Shown: positions 10,229-21,753 of the stretch, one piece after another | How the letters are laid out: each line of letters starts with the position of its first letter | Position numbering within the stretch: the stretch's first letter is position 1 | Assembly: GCF_030272615.1 (NCBI RefSeq) | Contig: NC_081411.1 | Coordinates: forward strand, 215,870,654 to 215,934,653 | Source of the DNA: Cryptomeria japonica | Taxonomy: Eukaryota > Streptophyta > Pinopsida > Cupressales > Cupressaceae | Length of the DNA stretch: 64,000 nucleotides | Direction: 5' to 3' | Position numbers and translations under genes: made by a program | Notes under the pieces: generated by a model | What the model was told of the DNA's origin: nothing | Databases searched by the model: none | What the model saw: only the letters and a program-made list of their open reading frames with translations

Positions 10229-10450
10229 GACATTCGGGGTTGTTGAAAAAGTGAGTCTCTCACTTTGCTGGGGTCAAAGGGAAACCAAGGCGTTCTACCT
10301 CTACCTGATAAATCCAAGATGAATCTTGAATGCTGGTGTGTCTTTCCATTTCACAAGATACTCTTTGTATACTACTCCAGGTACTACGCCCAATCCTGCT
10401 GTCCAAAATGTCTTCAATCTACTCTGGTTCCTTCCGGGGCAGCTGTTTCT
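10229..10450 (-). pseudogene. E2 chromodomain and C-terminus, frameshifted
   Basis: Pieces of a chromodomain appear in two minus-strand frames: VVYKEYLVKWKDTPAF in one and DSSWIYQVEVE in the other, preceded by ILDSRIG. In chromoviruses this C-terminal domain of integrase is known to bind chromatin marks and guide insertion. The frame then continues as VRDSLFQQPRMSDAG into the LTR. The split between frames shows at least one indel, so the domain would not be made intact. Confidence 0.75.
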
Positions 10451-11798
10451 CCAAGTTTGTAATACTATCTTCACTAAATTCTGATTCATGATACTGATGT
10501 AGATCTGCAATGTTGAATAGAGGTGAAATACTCAAACTATCCAGTAGCTCCACTTCATATGCATTTCTGGAATTGAACTTCCTCAAGATCTTACAAGGTC
10601 CAAACTTCTCCATCTACAACTTGTTATAGGTTCCAATTAGAAATATTTCTTTTCTAAGATATACCATCACTTCATCGCCAACTTCAAATTCCTTATGTCT
10701 CCTCTTCTCATCTACTTTCTCCTTATACTTGTTGTTCATATCCTCCAAATGTTGCTTAACCTGAATATGTAAGGCTGCCATGTGTTCTGCAAAGTCTTCT
10801 ACTTCTGCACTCTTCTTATCTTCATTACTGATATCTCTCAGTTCTGATATACCTCTAGGGTGTTCTTCGGTAAAAAATTCAAAAGGTGTTCTTCCAGTAC
10901 TCCTGTTCACTGAAATATTGTAGGCAAACTTTTCTTGTGCAAGAATCAAATCCCAACTTCCGGTTTTCTCTCCAACTAAGCATCTCAAAAAATTTACGAA
11001 GCTCCAGTTAACTACCTTTGTTTGTTCATTAGTCTGTAGGTGAAAAGTAGAACTGAATTTCAAATCTGTCTTCATCTTCTTCCAAGGTGTTCTCCAAAAA
11101 TAACCAACAAACTTAGTGTCTCTGTCTGAAACTATGCTTTTAGGTAATCCATGCAATCTCACCACTTCCTTGAAAAATGAGTCAGCTACATGCACTGCAT
11201 GTGATGTTTTCTTACAAGGTATGAAATGAGCCATCTTTAAGAATCTATCCACCACCACAATTATAGAATCATTCCCCCTCTGTGTCTTCGGCAATCCAAG
11301 TATGAAATCCATTCTTATATCTTCCGAAGGTCTCTCTAGTACTGTCAAAGGTGTATACAATCCTACATTCTGACTACTGCCTTATGCAATCTAACAAGAT
11401 CTACAACTCTACACAAATTTCCTAACATCCCTATGAATTTGAGGCCAAAAGTAGTGTTCACTCACCAATGCTACTGTTTTATCAACATGAAAGTGTCTGG
11501 TTAATCCTCCACTATGCTTCTCCTTTATCAGATTGTCCCTCATAGAACTCTTAGGTATACACAACTGAACTCCTCTAAATAACATCCCATCCTGAATGAA
11601 ATAATCCAACCATTTGCTTCTATCTACCATAACTAGTGCTCTACATGATTTCCACGGTTCGACAAAATTTGGTTCATCATCATACAAGGTATTCAACTCC
11701 TCCAATCCTAATATTGTCACTCTCATCTCTGTCAATAGATTCCTCCTACTTAATGCATCAGTAACTTTGTTTGACTTCCCACTCCTATGCTTCAACAC
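10451..11798 (-). pseudogene. E2 integrase, several stops
   Basis: One frame runs from 11798 to about 10419 with roughly four stop codons. The zinc-binding part has KEKHSGGLTRHFHVDKT followed by YFWPQIHRDVRKF. The core has DIRMDFILGLPK (first Asp) and SIVSDRDTKFVG (second Asp). The third catalytic position reads TNEQTKVVN where the family usually has a glutamate (QTEVVN), so it has changed to lysine. The tail has FEVGDEVMVYL and FGPCKILRKF before the chromodomain. Stops plus the lost catalytic residue make it inactive. Confidence 0.9.
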
Positions 11799-12250
11799 AA
11801 AGGTGCAACTCTATAAAAATTCTACCCATCTCATATGCCTTTGATTCAACTTATTCTGACTATTCAAATACCATAAGGCTTGATGATCAGTATACAACAC
11901 AAACTCCTTAGGTAACAGATAATGTCTCCATTTCTTCAAGTTTTGAGCTATAGTATAAAATTCTTGATCATACATTGAATATCTCCTCCTGGCATCATTC
12001 AACTTCTCACTAAAATAAGCTACTACCCTTCCTTCTTGACTCAATACGACTCCAATTGTAGTTCCACTTGCATCACAATCTACTTGGAATTATTTGTTGA
12101 AATCCGGTAAAGCTAACACAAGCTGCTCAGTCTCTTTCTACTTTAGCAATTCAAAACTTTTATTTTCTCTAGTTGCCCACTTGAATTCTTTCCTGTCTCA
12201 TCTCATTGTCTCAGTCATAGGGTTACAAACAAAACTGAAATTTTTGATAA
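11799..12250 (-). pseudogene. E2 RNase H
   Basis: The minus strand encodes [50 protein letters not shown] and RHMRWVEFL, the usual Ty3/gypsy RNase H block, followed by KHRSGKSNKVTDALSRR that leads to integrase. The active-site Glu (DQEF) and Asp (YTDHQAL) are visible. An indel separates it from RT. Confidence 0.85.
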
Positions 12251-12264
12251 ACTTGTAGTAGAAA

Positions 12265-13262
12265 CTAGCCAATCCATGAAATGATCTTTACCTCTCCAAT
12301 TCTTTCTGGTGTAGGCCATTCAAGAATTGCTTTTACCTTCTTAGGATCCATCTTCAATCCATCTACAGATATCATAAATCCCAAATAGACCAACTCTTCT
12401 TCCATAAAAGTACTCTTCTTAAGGTTTATCAACAACTTCTCTTCTCTTAACCTCTGCAAAACTTGTCTTAAATACAACAAATGCTCCTCTTTTTTTTTTT
12501 ACTCAAAATCAAAATGTCATCCAAATATACAATAACAAACTTACCCAAGAAGTTTTTCAAAACCTCATTCATCAACCTCATGAAAGTACTTGGTGCATTA
12601 GTCAACCCAAAAGGCATCACCAACCATTCATACAATCCTTCATTTGTCTTGAATGTTGTCTTCCACTCATCTCCTTATCTGATTCTGATATGATGATATC
12701 CACTCTTCAGGTCTATCTTTGTGTAGTATTTGGCTCCACTTAGATAGTCCATTATGTCATGCATCCTAGGTAAAGGAAATCGATACTTCACTATGATCTT
12801 GTTTATTGCTCTGGAATCGCTACACATCCTCCATTCTCCATTCTTCTTAGGTGCTAATACTACTGGCACTGCACAAGGACTCAGACTTTCTCTGATCAAA
12901 GCTTTCTTCAACAATTCATGCACTTGTCTATTAAACTCTTCATTCTCTTCCCATGTGATCCGATGTGCAGCTTTGTTAGGCAAACTAGATCCGGGAATCA
13001 AGTCCATGCAATGACTGATACTCCTCACATGTGGTAATCCATCAGACACATTATCTGAAATGATGTCTTCATATTTTGTCAGCAACCCCTTTATCTCCTC
13101 CAGTTGTTCATCTTCACACTTTAGGTTCTCAGTCTTCTTAGGAACTAAGGCAAAACACACATTCTCATGTCTCATCCCTTCCAAGAATTTCCTTCCATCC
13201 ACCAAATAGATTCTAGCATTCGTACAAACTTCAATCTTCAAAGGTTCCTCTAAGGGTAACAA
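12265..13262 (-). pseudogene. E2 reverse transcriptase, frameshifted
   Basis: From 13262 the frame gives ISHCMDLIPGSSLPNKAAHR, LSPCAVPVVLAPKKNGEWRM, SDSRAINKIIVKYRFPLPR and YYTKIDLKSGYHHIRIR. The next part, in another frame near 12670-12490, gives the [12 protein letters not shown] region and YLDDILIL with both catalytic Asp. A third segment (12480-12265) gives [20 protein letters not shown] and YLGFMISVDGLKMDPKKVK. Two frameshifts and a run of T near 12490 break the gene. Confidence 0.92.
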
Positions 13263-13282
13263 GGTTTATTTCATCCCATTTG

Positions 13283-13612
13283 CTACAATAGTGTATATGT
13301 TCTTTCTCCCATAATGTATTGCCTATCTATCGAACTGCCAAGGTCTACCCAACAAAAGGTGACAAATATCCATAGGCATAATATCACACAAGAATTCATC
13401 ACGTAAATTTCCATTTTCAATTTCACCAAACATTTCTCACTTACAAACAACTTGTGATCATCCTGAATCCATGCTATCTGATATGACTTAGGGTGTTTCA
13501 ATCTTTCCAACTTCAATTTATTCACCTCTTCTAAAACAAGATTATCCAAACTACCACTATCAATAACTACTTTATAGCACTTATCAGATACCTTACATCT
13601 GGTCTTGAACAA
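13283..13612 (-). pseudogene. E2 aspartic protease
   Basis: The frame contains CYKVVIDSGSLDNLVLEEV, where D-S-G-S is the catalytic motif of a retrotransposon protease, followed by HPKSYQIAWIQDDHK. It would cut the Gag-Pol polyprotein. It lies between the gag zinc knuckle and RT, with stops near 13283. Confidence 0.8.
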
Positions 13613-13621
13613 ATTTCTCCT

Positions 13622-14237
13622 CTACATGGGCTCTTCATCTTCTTTGATATGACACAAAGCTCTGCTCATCATCAAAAGTTCTCCATCTTTTGGTTTATTA
13701 GCTGATCCGGTGGAGATTTCTTCTACCAATGCTGTTCTCCCAGTGTTCTCTGTCTTCTTACATTCGAAAGTAGGATGTCCTTCTCCCCCACACTTAAAGC
13801 AAGTACCTCTAAACACTCTCTTATCTTGTCTTCTGTCATCTTTTCCAAAATTTGCATTCTGGTAACCATCAAATTCTCTTCTCCAGTAGAAATTTCTATC
13901 ATCCTTTCGGTATGAACTGCCATCTTTGCTTACTTTGTTATCCTTGTTCGGATATGTACAAGTTCCTCTTCCTCTAGAATATCCTCTTCCTTGAAATCTT
14001 CCTCCGAAAAACCTTCCACCTCTACCTCTCTGTCTTCGCTCATGTCTTTTGTTCAACTTCTCTTCTAATTTCAGGGCATACCGGTAAGCTTCTTCAACAC
14101 TCAACAACTTGATCGAACTGAGTTCATCTTGTATAGATATCCAAAATCCATTCAAATATCTCGTAACTTGTTCAACCTCATCATCGACATGTCTGGATCT
14201 GATATTCAACTTGTAGAATACTTCGGTACACTCCTTC
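13622..14237 (-). pseudogene. E2 gag, C-terminal part with zinc knuckle
   Basis: The sequence includes TEVFYKLNIRSRHVDDEV, an Arg/Gly-rich stretch (RGRGGRFFGGRFQGRGY) and one zinc knuckle, CFKCGGEGHPTFEC (C-x2-C-x4-H-x4-C), the usual nucleic-acid-binding end of Gag. The real frame does not start at the methionine inside the E5 LTR: it continues from 29113 once E5 is removed, in frame across the CCTTC duplication. Confidence 0.88.
14233..14237. repeat. E5 target-site duplication, left copy
   Basis: CCTTC directly before the E5 LTR; the partner is 29108-29112. With one copy removed the E2 gag frame is continuous, which confirms both boundaries. Confidence 0.88.
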
Positions 14238-15391
14238 TGTAATACCCTAAAAATGGTCATCTAAACCATAAGCCCCTAATCTTGACAACATCACCAAGGT
14301 CCTAACCAAAGGCAATTAAATAAATCTTGAGCATTAATTAATTCTTTAATCATCAAATGTCACATGGCAAATTAATCACTCAATATTAATTGAATATTTA
14401 TCTAATTAATTAAATCATTCCAAGTAAATCATTTTAAAACAATTATCCTATTTATTTTAATTTAATATCCTAGCATATTTAATTAAATAAATTAATTTGC
14501 CATTAAATCATCAAAAAGAGGAATTAATTTGAAAAATAAATAAAAATTGCCATAAATCTTCAAAAATGGAAACAAATCAAGAAAGAGGAATTGGAAATTA
14601 TGAGCACAAATCTTCAAAAAAAGAAACAAATCAAGAAAGGAATTAATTGACAAAAAAAATTAAAAAATTGAGAAAATAAATCAATTGGAGATAATCTTGA
14701 AAAACAAATTAAAAATTGATAGATAATCCAAAGAAAGCAATTAAAACAATTAAATATTAAAATTGAATAAAATAGAGAATAAATCAGTTTTTTTTTCTTC
14801 TGATTTTATCTTAATTTTAGTTCAATTTCCTTTAAAATTGAGAAAAACATTCAATCACATCAATTCACCTAGATTGTGCTTCCTCTTGGAAAATCTTGCT
14901 CGCTCATCATCATTTGGTCTCAGCCGTTGGTTTCTTTCTGAATTTTCTATAAATTCAGGCTCTCATCTCTCATTCAAAAAAATCCTGGGGAAAATATTGT
15001 TATTATGCTGTTTTTACTCTAGGTTCATTGAGAATTTTCATTGAGATATTGCATATTAGTTATTTCATATTGCCTAAATCATTTAGCTTAAATATTCATA
15101 TATTACTTAAATCATGTTAGATTAATCTTGCATATCTAGCTTAAATCTTGCATCCATTTAGCTCATATTCATGCTCATATAGATTTAAAAATCCTTCGTT
15201 TAGGTGTTGTCTAGTCACTGGATAGATTAACAATCTGAGAGCAATCTAAACTCGCATCTACTAGAAGGCAATGGGTTGCTTTGTAATGGTTTATTATTCA
15301 TTGATTATTGATTTACTAACCATGCATCTAATGACTTAATTGAAGTGTTGTGTATTCCAGATACAGATACAGGTCCACTTTTCACATTGCA
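14238..15391 (+). repeat. E5 5' LTR
   Basis: 1154 bp, aligned with 27956-29107. A TATA-like box, CTATAAATTC, lies near 14948 in plus orientation and is kept in the other LTR near 28660. The right end is taken at TTGCA (15391) because the target duplication requires it at the partner LTR; an end a few bases earlier is possible. Confidence 0.88.
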
Positions 15392-15399
15392 CCATTTTT

Positions 15400-15439
15400 T
15401 GGTGCCCACTGTGGGGCTCGAAACCACAACTACAAGATT
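15400..15439 (+). promoter_or_regulatory. E5 primer-binding site matching tRNA-Lys, unusually long
   Basis: TGGTGCCCACTGTGGGGC matches the complement of the 3' end of plant tRNA-Lys(CUU) as I recall it with two C-to-T differences. The match continues with TCGAAACCACAACTACAAG for about 40 bases in all, 34 of them identical, reaching tRNA position 37. Five of the six differences are C/T or G/A transitions. A normal site would end after 18 bases. Confidence 0.7.
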
Positions 15440-17309
15440 TCTAATGTTTCTTGAACAAATTTAATGTTTGGTTTTTATAACTAATAAACATGTGTTAAAT
15501 TTGCAAATAAAAATCTTTCTTTTTGTTTGTTCTTCTGTGACAGTAAACAATGGTCTCATTGTGGAAGGCATAACTTTTTATTTAACCATTGGATCTCAAC
15601 CAAGTTTTTATATGTTGTTGAAAAACACATTTTCTATAGTTTCACTGAAGCTATTGTCCTAAAGATTTCTAGTTTGAAAGTTAGAAATGACAAAGTGAAG
15701 TACTATTATTTTACTTATTCTTCTGTGACAATCAAAAATGATCTCTGTTCAGAAGGCATAACATTTTATTTAACTGTTGGATCTAAACAAAATTTTAATA
15801 TGTCATGTAAAACCAAGTTTTAAACATTTCCACTGAAGTGATTCTCCAAATTATCTTTGGTTGAAAAATTATAAATGATAGAGTGCAGTACTATCAAAAC
15901 TGTCATAATTAAAATAGTCATAAAAAAATGGAAATTCTTGTTAGATTAGTTTAATTTACAGTTTGCATGCTAGAATTTTCTTTTGATGATTTTTTTAAAT
16001 ATTATTTTGGAAACTAATTTTGGGATTTTTGTAGGACGCTTGTCAAAGAATCTATCAATCAAACATATGCCTGCCAAAGAATCAAGAAGAAAATGACTAC
16101 TGACATATTGGTTTTGCAGGTTGCCTAAGGAGAATCGACTAAACATTGTGTATTCATTTAGTATTTTCTTAGGCACTTCAATTTCTATCTGGTTAAAGAA
16201 CAAATCTATCTTTCATGTTTTCAAAAAAATCTAAGAGGTAGGAAAGTATGCTCTTGTCTTTTATAGACAATCATAAATCTAGACCCTCGAAGCTTTTTTC
16301 TAAGTTTTGAGATTTGTGTACCTTTAGCGGGCCTGTCACAGTGGGAAAAAGTAATCACCCCGTGAGAATGACCCAAGTGAGTACAACTGGACTTGAGCAT
16401 TCCAACTCACTCTAATAAATAGGTCTCTGGTGATTAAAGTCTCAAAGGATGGGATTATTTGAGTTTTCTCTTTGAGATCTCTCATATCGAGCATTTTGTA
16501 GGGCCTCGTGGTCTCAATCACGTTTACATGACTACAACTTGTTTCGGTACCTTGTTGGGCTATAGGCCTCAATCATGCTTGCGTGACTTTAAGGGGTAAT
16601 TTCAAACGGAATTCCTAACTAAGAACTATGAGATAGAAGCTACCCGATTCACCTCTGAAAGGTTGATAATCTTTGTGCAAGAGAGATAGTAACTCTCCCA
16701 AGACACTTGCCATATCGTGCCCCCATTAGCGTTTGGAGTCGGCTAATATGGCGTTGAGAATCCATTGTGTGAGACTTAGTGACCATATTCTGATTAGCTA
16801 TTGGGTGTGTACCCAAGTCAGCAAGCAAAGGTTTTCTTCTCTAAGCCAACTTCCATAGGGTTAGTGTGTTGTGATTGAATTATTATATATCTTGTGTGTT
16901 TTCTTTGTTTTCATCCCTAAAACTAAAATTAGAATACCAAAACTAGAGAAAACAACAAACAAACTTAGTGATAAACTCTATCCATGTCCAAACTGGTCTT
17001 TGTTAGTCATCAAAACATCAGTCCTTATCAAAAACTGGTAGTCGTCAGTCATTGAAACTTTGTCTGTCAGAATCTCATCTCTGTCCAATCCTCAGTCATA
17101 TGAATTCCTGATCTTGTTAGTCAAAACAATCAAAATTTCCCAGATCAGTCTACAATGAGCATACAACTAGTTATCATCCTCCTGAGCATAAACAACCTTG
17201 ATAGTGTACCCCTGCCATTGCGTTGCATGATTTTGTCGGTCATCTCTAAGCTAGTTCAAACAACATCTTATCAAACCTAAGTTAACTTAGATAACATCTT
17301 ACACATGAT
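15440..17309 (+). other. E5 leader, non-coding
   Basis: About 1.9 kb between the primer site and the E6 insertion with no credible protein frame. It has a 188-bp diverged duplication (15531-15895) and a region near 16330-16880 with direct echoes such as GTGGTCTCAATCACGTTTAC and GCCTCAATCATGCTTGCGTG. Long leaders are common in Tat-type elements. Confidence 0.55.
15531..15895 (+). repeat. Diverged tandem duplication, 188-bp period
   Basis: Unit one starts TCTTCTGTGACAGTAAACAA at 15531 and unit two TCTTCTGTGACAATCAAAAA at 15719; both continue with GAAGGCATAAC, TTTTATTTAAC and TTGGATCT. Lies in the E5 leader. Confidence 0.8.
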
Positions 17310-17314
17310 AGATC

Positions 17315-17630
17315 TGTTAGGGTTTCAAGCAGATCCAAAGCAAATATGAACTAACAATTATATGCAGATTTAAATACAAAAGATAAAGAAATAAAATAGG
17401 ACACAGATAACACAGAGATTTAATGTGGTTCACCCAGAATGGGTTACGTCCACCATACACAGCCATCCAATCTTTCTTATTATCCAGCAAAAATAGTACA
17501 TCAACATTACAATGCCTTAAGCATCCCAACCACTTATAACATGCATTTTTAGGGTAACAAACAAAGTCAACCTTTTTAGGATACATGCTGAGTGTACAAT
17601 ACTTTGCTGATTAGTCACCACATTTCAACA
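17315..17630 (-). repeat. E6 3' LTR
   Basis: 316 bp, matching 21754-22115 apart from about 50 bp present only in the other copy near 22020-22080. It is followed on the right by the polypurine run (minus strand AAGTGGGAGAT, about 17631-17642). Confidence 0.93.
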
Positions 17631-17766
17631 ATCTCCCACTTGGAGACTGATTAGGCTCCACACCGAATAATTTCTCACTTGGAGACTGATACTACACGAC
17701 ACCACTGTACATGCAACATCCACTGGATAAAACACTAGGACTCAACTGGTATAAATTCCACAATTA

Positions 17767-18396
17767 TCAATCAAGAAGACCAACAGAAACTAATGAAGAA
17801 ATCAGCTTCTCCTGTGGAACTGCCTTCGTGAACATATCAGCAGGATTCTCACTTGTGTGAATCTTCTCAAGCCGTAACTAGCCCTCCTCCAAAACAATCC
17901 GGATGAAGTGGTACCTGAGCTGAATGTGCTTTGTCCTTGAATGAAAAGCAGAGTTCTTCGCAAGATGAATGGCACTCTGGCTATCAGTATACAATGGGCT
18001 ATCCTCTTGTGTCTGACCCAATTCCTCCAGAAAACATTGTAACCAAATCATCTCCTTGCTGGCTTTTGTAGCAGCAACATACTCAGCTTTAGTGGTTGAA
18101 AGTGCAACAACCTTTTGCAGCCTAGAAATCCAACTAACTGTAGTTCCCCCTATAGTAAAAACATACCCTGTAGTACTCCTCTGTGAATCAATATCACCTG
18201 CCAGATCAGAGTCAACAAATCCACTCAGAGCAACATTAGATCCTTTGAAACATAATGGCTTCGTAGTAGTTCCTTTCAAATACTGAAGAATCCATTTCAC
18301 AACATTCCAATGTTCCATACCCGGATTACTCATAAACTTGCTCACAACTCCCACTCCATGTGCAATATCTAGTCTCGTGCATACCATTGCATACAT
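17767..18396 (-). pseudogene. E6 RNase H and Pol C-terminus
   Basis: The frame gives MVCTRLDIAHGVGVVSKFM, GFVDSDLAGDIDSQRSTTGY, TTVSWISRLQKVVALSTTKAEY, LYTDSQSAIHLAKN and HIQLRYHFIRIVLE, the standard copia RNase H block with catalytic Asp (VDSD), Glu (KAEY) and Asp (TDSQ). It ends NPADMFTKAVPQEKLISS... and a TGA at 17767, after one internal stop near 17878. Without stops gag-pol would be 1309 codons from 21693. Confidence 0.92.
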
Positions 18397-18522
18397 CAGA
18401 CTACCAACAACTGATGAATATGGGATGTTAGATATTTTATTAACCTCTTCCTATGCCTTTGGGCACATCTCCTTAGTCAATTTGAAATGACTAGCCAAAG
18501 GTGTACTAACTGCTTTTGCATC

Positions 18523-19185
18523 CTACATGTTAAATCTTTTCAACACCTTCTTTATATACTCACTTTGGGACAAATTCAAGGTTCTATTTTTCTTGTCCCG
18601 TGTAATCCTCATACGGAGAATTTGTTTAGCTGCACCCAAATCCTTCATAGAAAATGTCTTGGCTAATTTCTGTTTAAGGTCATTTATATGTTGCATGTTA
18701 GACCCAACAACAAGCATGTCATCAACATAAAGCAACAGGATAATATAATTGCCATTATCAATTCTCTTAAAATATACATTATGATCAGAATGACATCTAT
18801 GATAATCGTGTTCAGCCATGAAACTATCAAATTTTAAATACCATTGTCGGAGTCCTTGCTTTAGGCCATACAAACTTTTCTTCAACCTGCACACCAAGTT
18901 CTCCTTACCTTTGACCTCATATCCCTGTGGTTGCAACATGTAAATTTCCTCCTCCAAATCTCCATGGAGAAAATCTATTTTCACATCTAATTGTTCAAGA
19001 TGTAAATCATCTGCAGCCACAAGACTAAGTACACTTCTAATTGAAGTCATTTTTACAACTGGAGAAAATATTTCATCATAATCTATACCCTTTTTCTGTG
19101 CAAAACCTTTTACCACAAGTCTGGCCTTATATCTTTTCTGACCTCCTTCCTCCTTCTTTAGCCGATAAACCCATTTTTTAGGCAA
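18523..19185 (-). pseudogene. E6 reverse transcriptase
   Basis: Copia RT motifs are visible: KKWVYRLKKEEGGQKRYKAR, GIDYDEIFSPVVKMTSIR, LEQLDVKIDFLHGDLEEEIY, KSLYGLKQGLRQWY and IILLLYVDDMLVVG with the catalytic Asp pair. The domain is uninterrupted here; stops at 18523 and just above 19185 separate it from RNase H and integrase in the same frame. Usual motif residues such as KTAFLHG and KQAPRQWY have changed (KIDFLHG, KQGLRQWY). Confidence 0.94.
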
Positions 19186-19212
19186 GGCTCTTTTTTCTAC
19201 AGGTAAAGGGAC

Positions 19213-20187
19213 TCAGTCCCAAGTCTTATTTTTCATCAAGGAATCCATCTCCTCTTTCATGCCTAGCTCCCACTGTTGTTTGGCATCTACCTGCATCGCT
19301 TCTTCATATTCTTTTGGTTCACTAGAATCCGTTAATAAAATAGAATACAAAGAAGGAGAAAATCTTTTAGGGGGTCTACTTGTCCTCATAGAACGTCTAA
19401 CACTTACAGGAGTTTGTGGGACAATCTGTTGTTGCTGAGTATCAGGTACCCGTGGCATTTCATTTTTAGGAATCTCATCCAACACCACATATTCTTGTTT
19501 GTCCCGTTCATGCTTCTTTTCCTGCATCTGTTCTTTATACATAACCTTCTCATTGAATATAACATCTCTACTTCTAATTATTTTCTTATTTTCAAAATCT
19601 CATAACCGATAGCCATATTCATCTATCCCATATCCAATGAAGATACATTTCTGAGATTTAGCATCAAGCTTGATTCTGTTTTCTTTATCAACATGGACAA
19701 AAGCTTCGCAACCAAAATTTTTTAGAAAATAATAATTTACCTTTTTACCAATCCATGCCTCCTCTGGAATACCACCATATAAAGGGGTTGAAGGTCCTCT
19801 ATTTATCAAATAGACAACAGTATGTACAACATTTGCCCAAAAATGTAAGGGCAATCCAACATGCAATCTCATGCTCCTCGCGCGTTCCATGATAGTCCTA
19901 TTCATTCTCTCTGACACACCATTTTCATGTGGAGTTCCTAGAACTGTCTTCTACTTTTGAATCCCATTTAAGGAGCAGTAATCTTCAAATGCTTTGCTGC
20001 AATACTAACCTCCATTATCCGATCTGAGACACTTCAACTTTTTTCCTATCTCAATCTCAACCAAAGCTTTCCATTTCTTAAAAGTTTCAAAAACATCTGA
20101 TTTTTGTTTTAGGAAATATACCCATGTTTTTCTGGTTGAGTCATCAATAAAAATAACATAATAACAAGAGCCACCAAGAGATGATAC
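19213..20187 (-). pseudogene. E6 integrase
   Basis: The frame continues from gag-protease: YVIFIDDSTRKTWVYFLKQK gives one catalytic Asp, CLRSDNGG the second, and GVSERMNRTIMERAR carries the Glu. Then follow LPLHFWANVVHTVVYLINR and CIFIGYGIDEYGYRL. At least four stop codons interrupt it. The C-terminal part (19542-19213) has SVRRSMRTSRPPKRFSPS and the start of the RT region (LMKNKTWD). Its zinc-binding end lies in the upstream ORF. Confidence 0.9.
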
Positions 20188-21693
20188 CTAAGCCGGTCCC
20201 CATATATCTGAATGTACAAGCTCTAACTTCTCAGTCTTCTTCTCTTTCCCAACCTTGAGAAATCTGACTCTTTTCTGTTTACCATAAACATAGTTTTCAC
20301 AAAACTCTAAATCAATCTTCTTTAGTCCAGGCAATAGATTTTTGGAGTGAAGGGTTTTCATCCCTTTCTCACTCATGTGCCCAAGCCTATGGTGCCACAT
20401 TAACGAATCTGTTCTTGCAACATTTATTGTTGTTGTCTCTGCAGTAACTTTATCTGTAGTAGCTAGGGTAGAGTAAGTGTTACCTGTACACAGATATAAT
20501 GTGCCTACCTTCACACCTTTAGCTATTACTAATGATCCTTTAGCGACCTTCCACATACTGTCTGAGAGGGTAACTATGCAACCTTCACTACCTAGTTGCC
20601 CTATAGAAATTAAATTTCTTCTTAAATTAGGAACATGTCTTACCTCCTGCAGAAACCAGTCATTTCCATTCTGCAACTTGATCTTTATCTTTCCTTTTCC
20701 AACAATTTGACAGGGCTCATCATCACCCAAATATACTTGTCCAAAATCACCTTGAACATAATCCAGAAAATATTTTCTATGGGGTGTAGCATGAAATGAA
20801 GCCCCAAAATCTATTACCAAGGAATCATTAACATTATCCAAACATAAGATTAAAGCATATTGTAAAGTATTACTTGCAATATTAGCTTCCTTACTGTCAT
20901 TTTCATTTTTGTCTCTTTCTTTGTTTTTCCGAGACCAACAATCTTTCTTTAAATGACCAGGCTTTTCGTAGTACCGGCAATCTTTCTTTCCTCTAGATTG
21001 AGAGTGTCCTTTCTTTGACTTCCCTCGTGACTTCTCATTCCTAGGGCCTTTTCCTCTTTCCTTTGATCTTCCTCTGTTCCCCACATTCAAAACACTACAC
21101 GATGATGTTGGAGTCTCACCTGTGCTTTTTCTTTGCATTTCTTCGCTTAGGATAACACCAACAATATCATCAAATACCAAAGTATTTTTACCAGAGACAG
21201 AGTTACTTACAGCCATAACCAAGCTATTCCAACTTTTTGGCAAAGAACATAAAATCAAGAGAGCCCTAACCTCTTCTGCAAAAGTAATTTTTACCAAAGA
21301 CAATTGACTGACAATTGTATTAAATTCATTTAAGTGCTCCGCTACAGATCCTCCCTCACTCATTTTCAAATTAAATAGATGCTTCATAAGAAATACCTTA
21401 TTCAAAGTTGAGGGTTTCTCATACAACTTAGCCAATGTCGCCATCAAATCTACAGTCATTTTTGGTTTTGTTATATTGAATGCTACAAACAGTGCAAGGC
21501 ACAATCGAATGGATCCCAGTGCCTTTCTATCTAAAATGTCCCACTCTTCCTCTGACATTGTGGTTGGTTTCTTTGCCTTTCCTTCCAATGGCCGTCACAA
21601 ATCCTTTTGATACAGGTAATCCTCCATCTGCATTTTCCATAACTGATAATTCTGGCCGTTAAAATTTTTGACCTTGAATTTGGAATCCTCCAT
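20188..21693 (-). pseudogene. E6 gag, protease and integrase zinc-binding region
   Basis: The start ATG at 21693 gives MEDSKFKVKNFNGQNYQLWK; a TGA replaces a probable Trp about 35 codons in, then 466 codons are open. Gag has KVFLMKHLFNLKMSEGGSV and a knuckle reading CRYYEKPGHLKKDCW, in which the second Cys of C-x2-C is Tyr. The protease motif reads LVIDFGASFHAT where D-S-G-A is normal, so the active-site Ser is Phe. The integrase zinc region has HHRLGHMSEKGM and FCENYVYGKQ, again with a Cys-to-Tyr change. These changes indicate an inactive copy. Confidence 0.93.
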
Positions 21694-21753
21694 TGCTCCC
21701 ACTCAAATCTGAAAATCCTGCCAATTTACAGAAAACCTCATTCTGATACCAAT

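Noticed and set aside
13622-14260. Gag start at the methionine near 14260
   Set aside because: Those first codons are E5 LTR sequence; the true frame continues at 29113 across the insertion.
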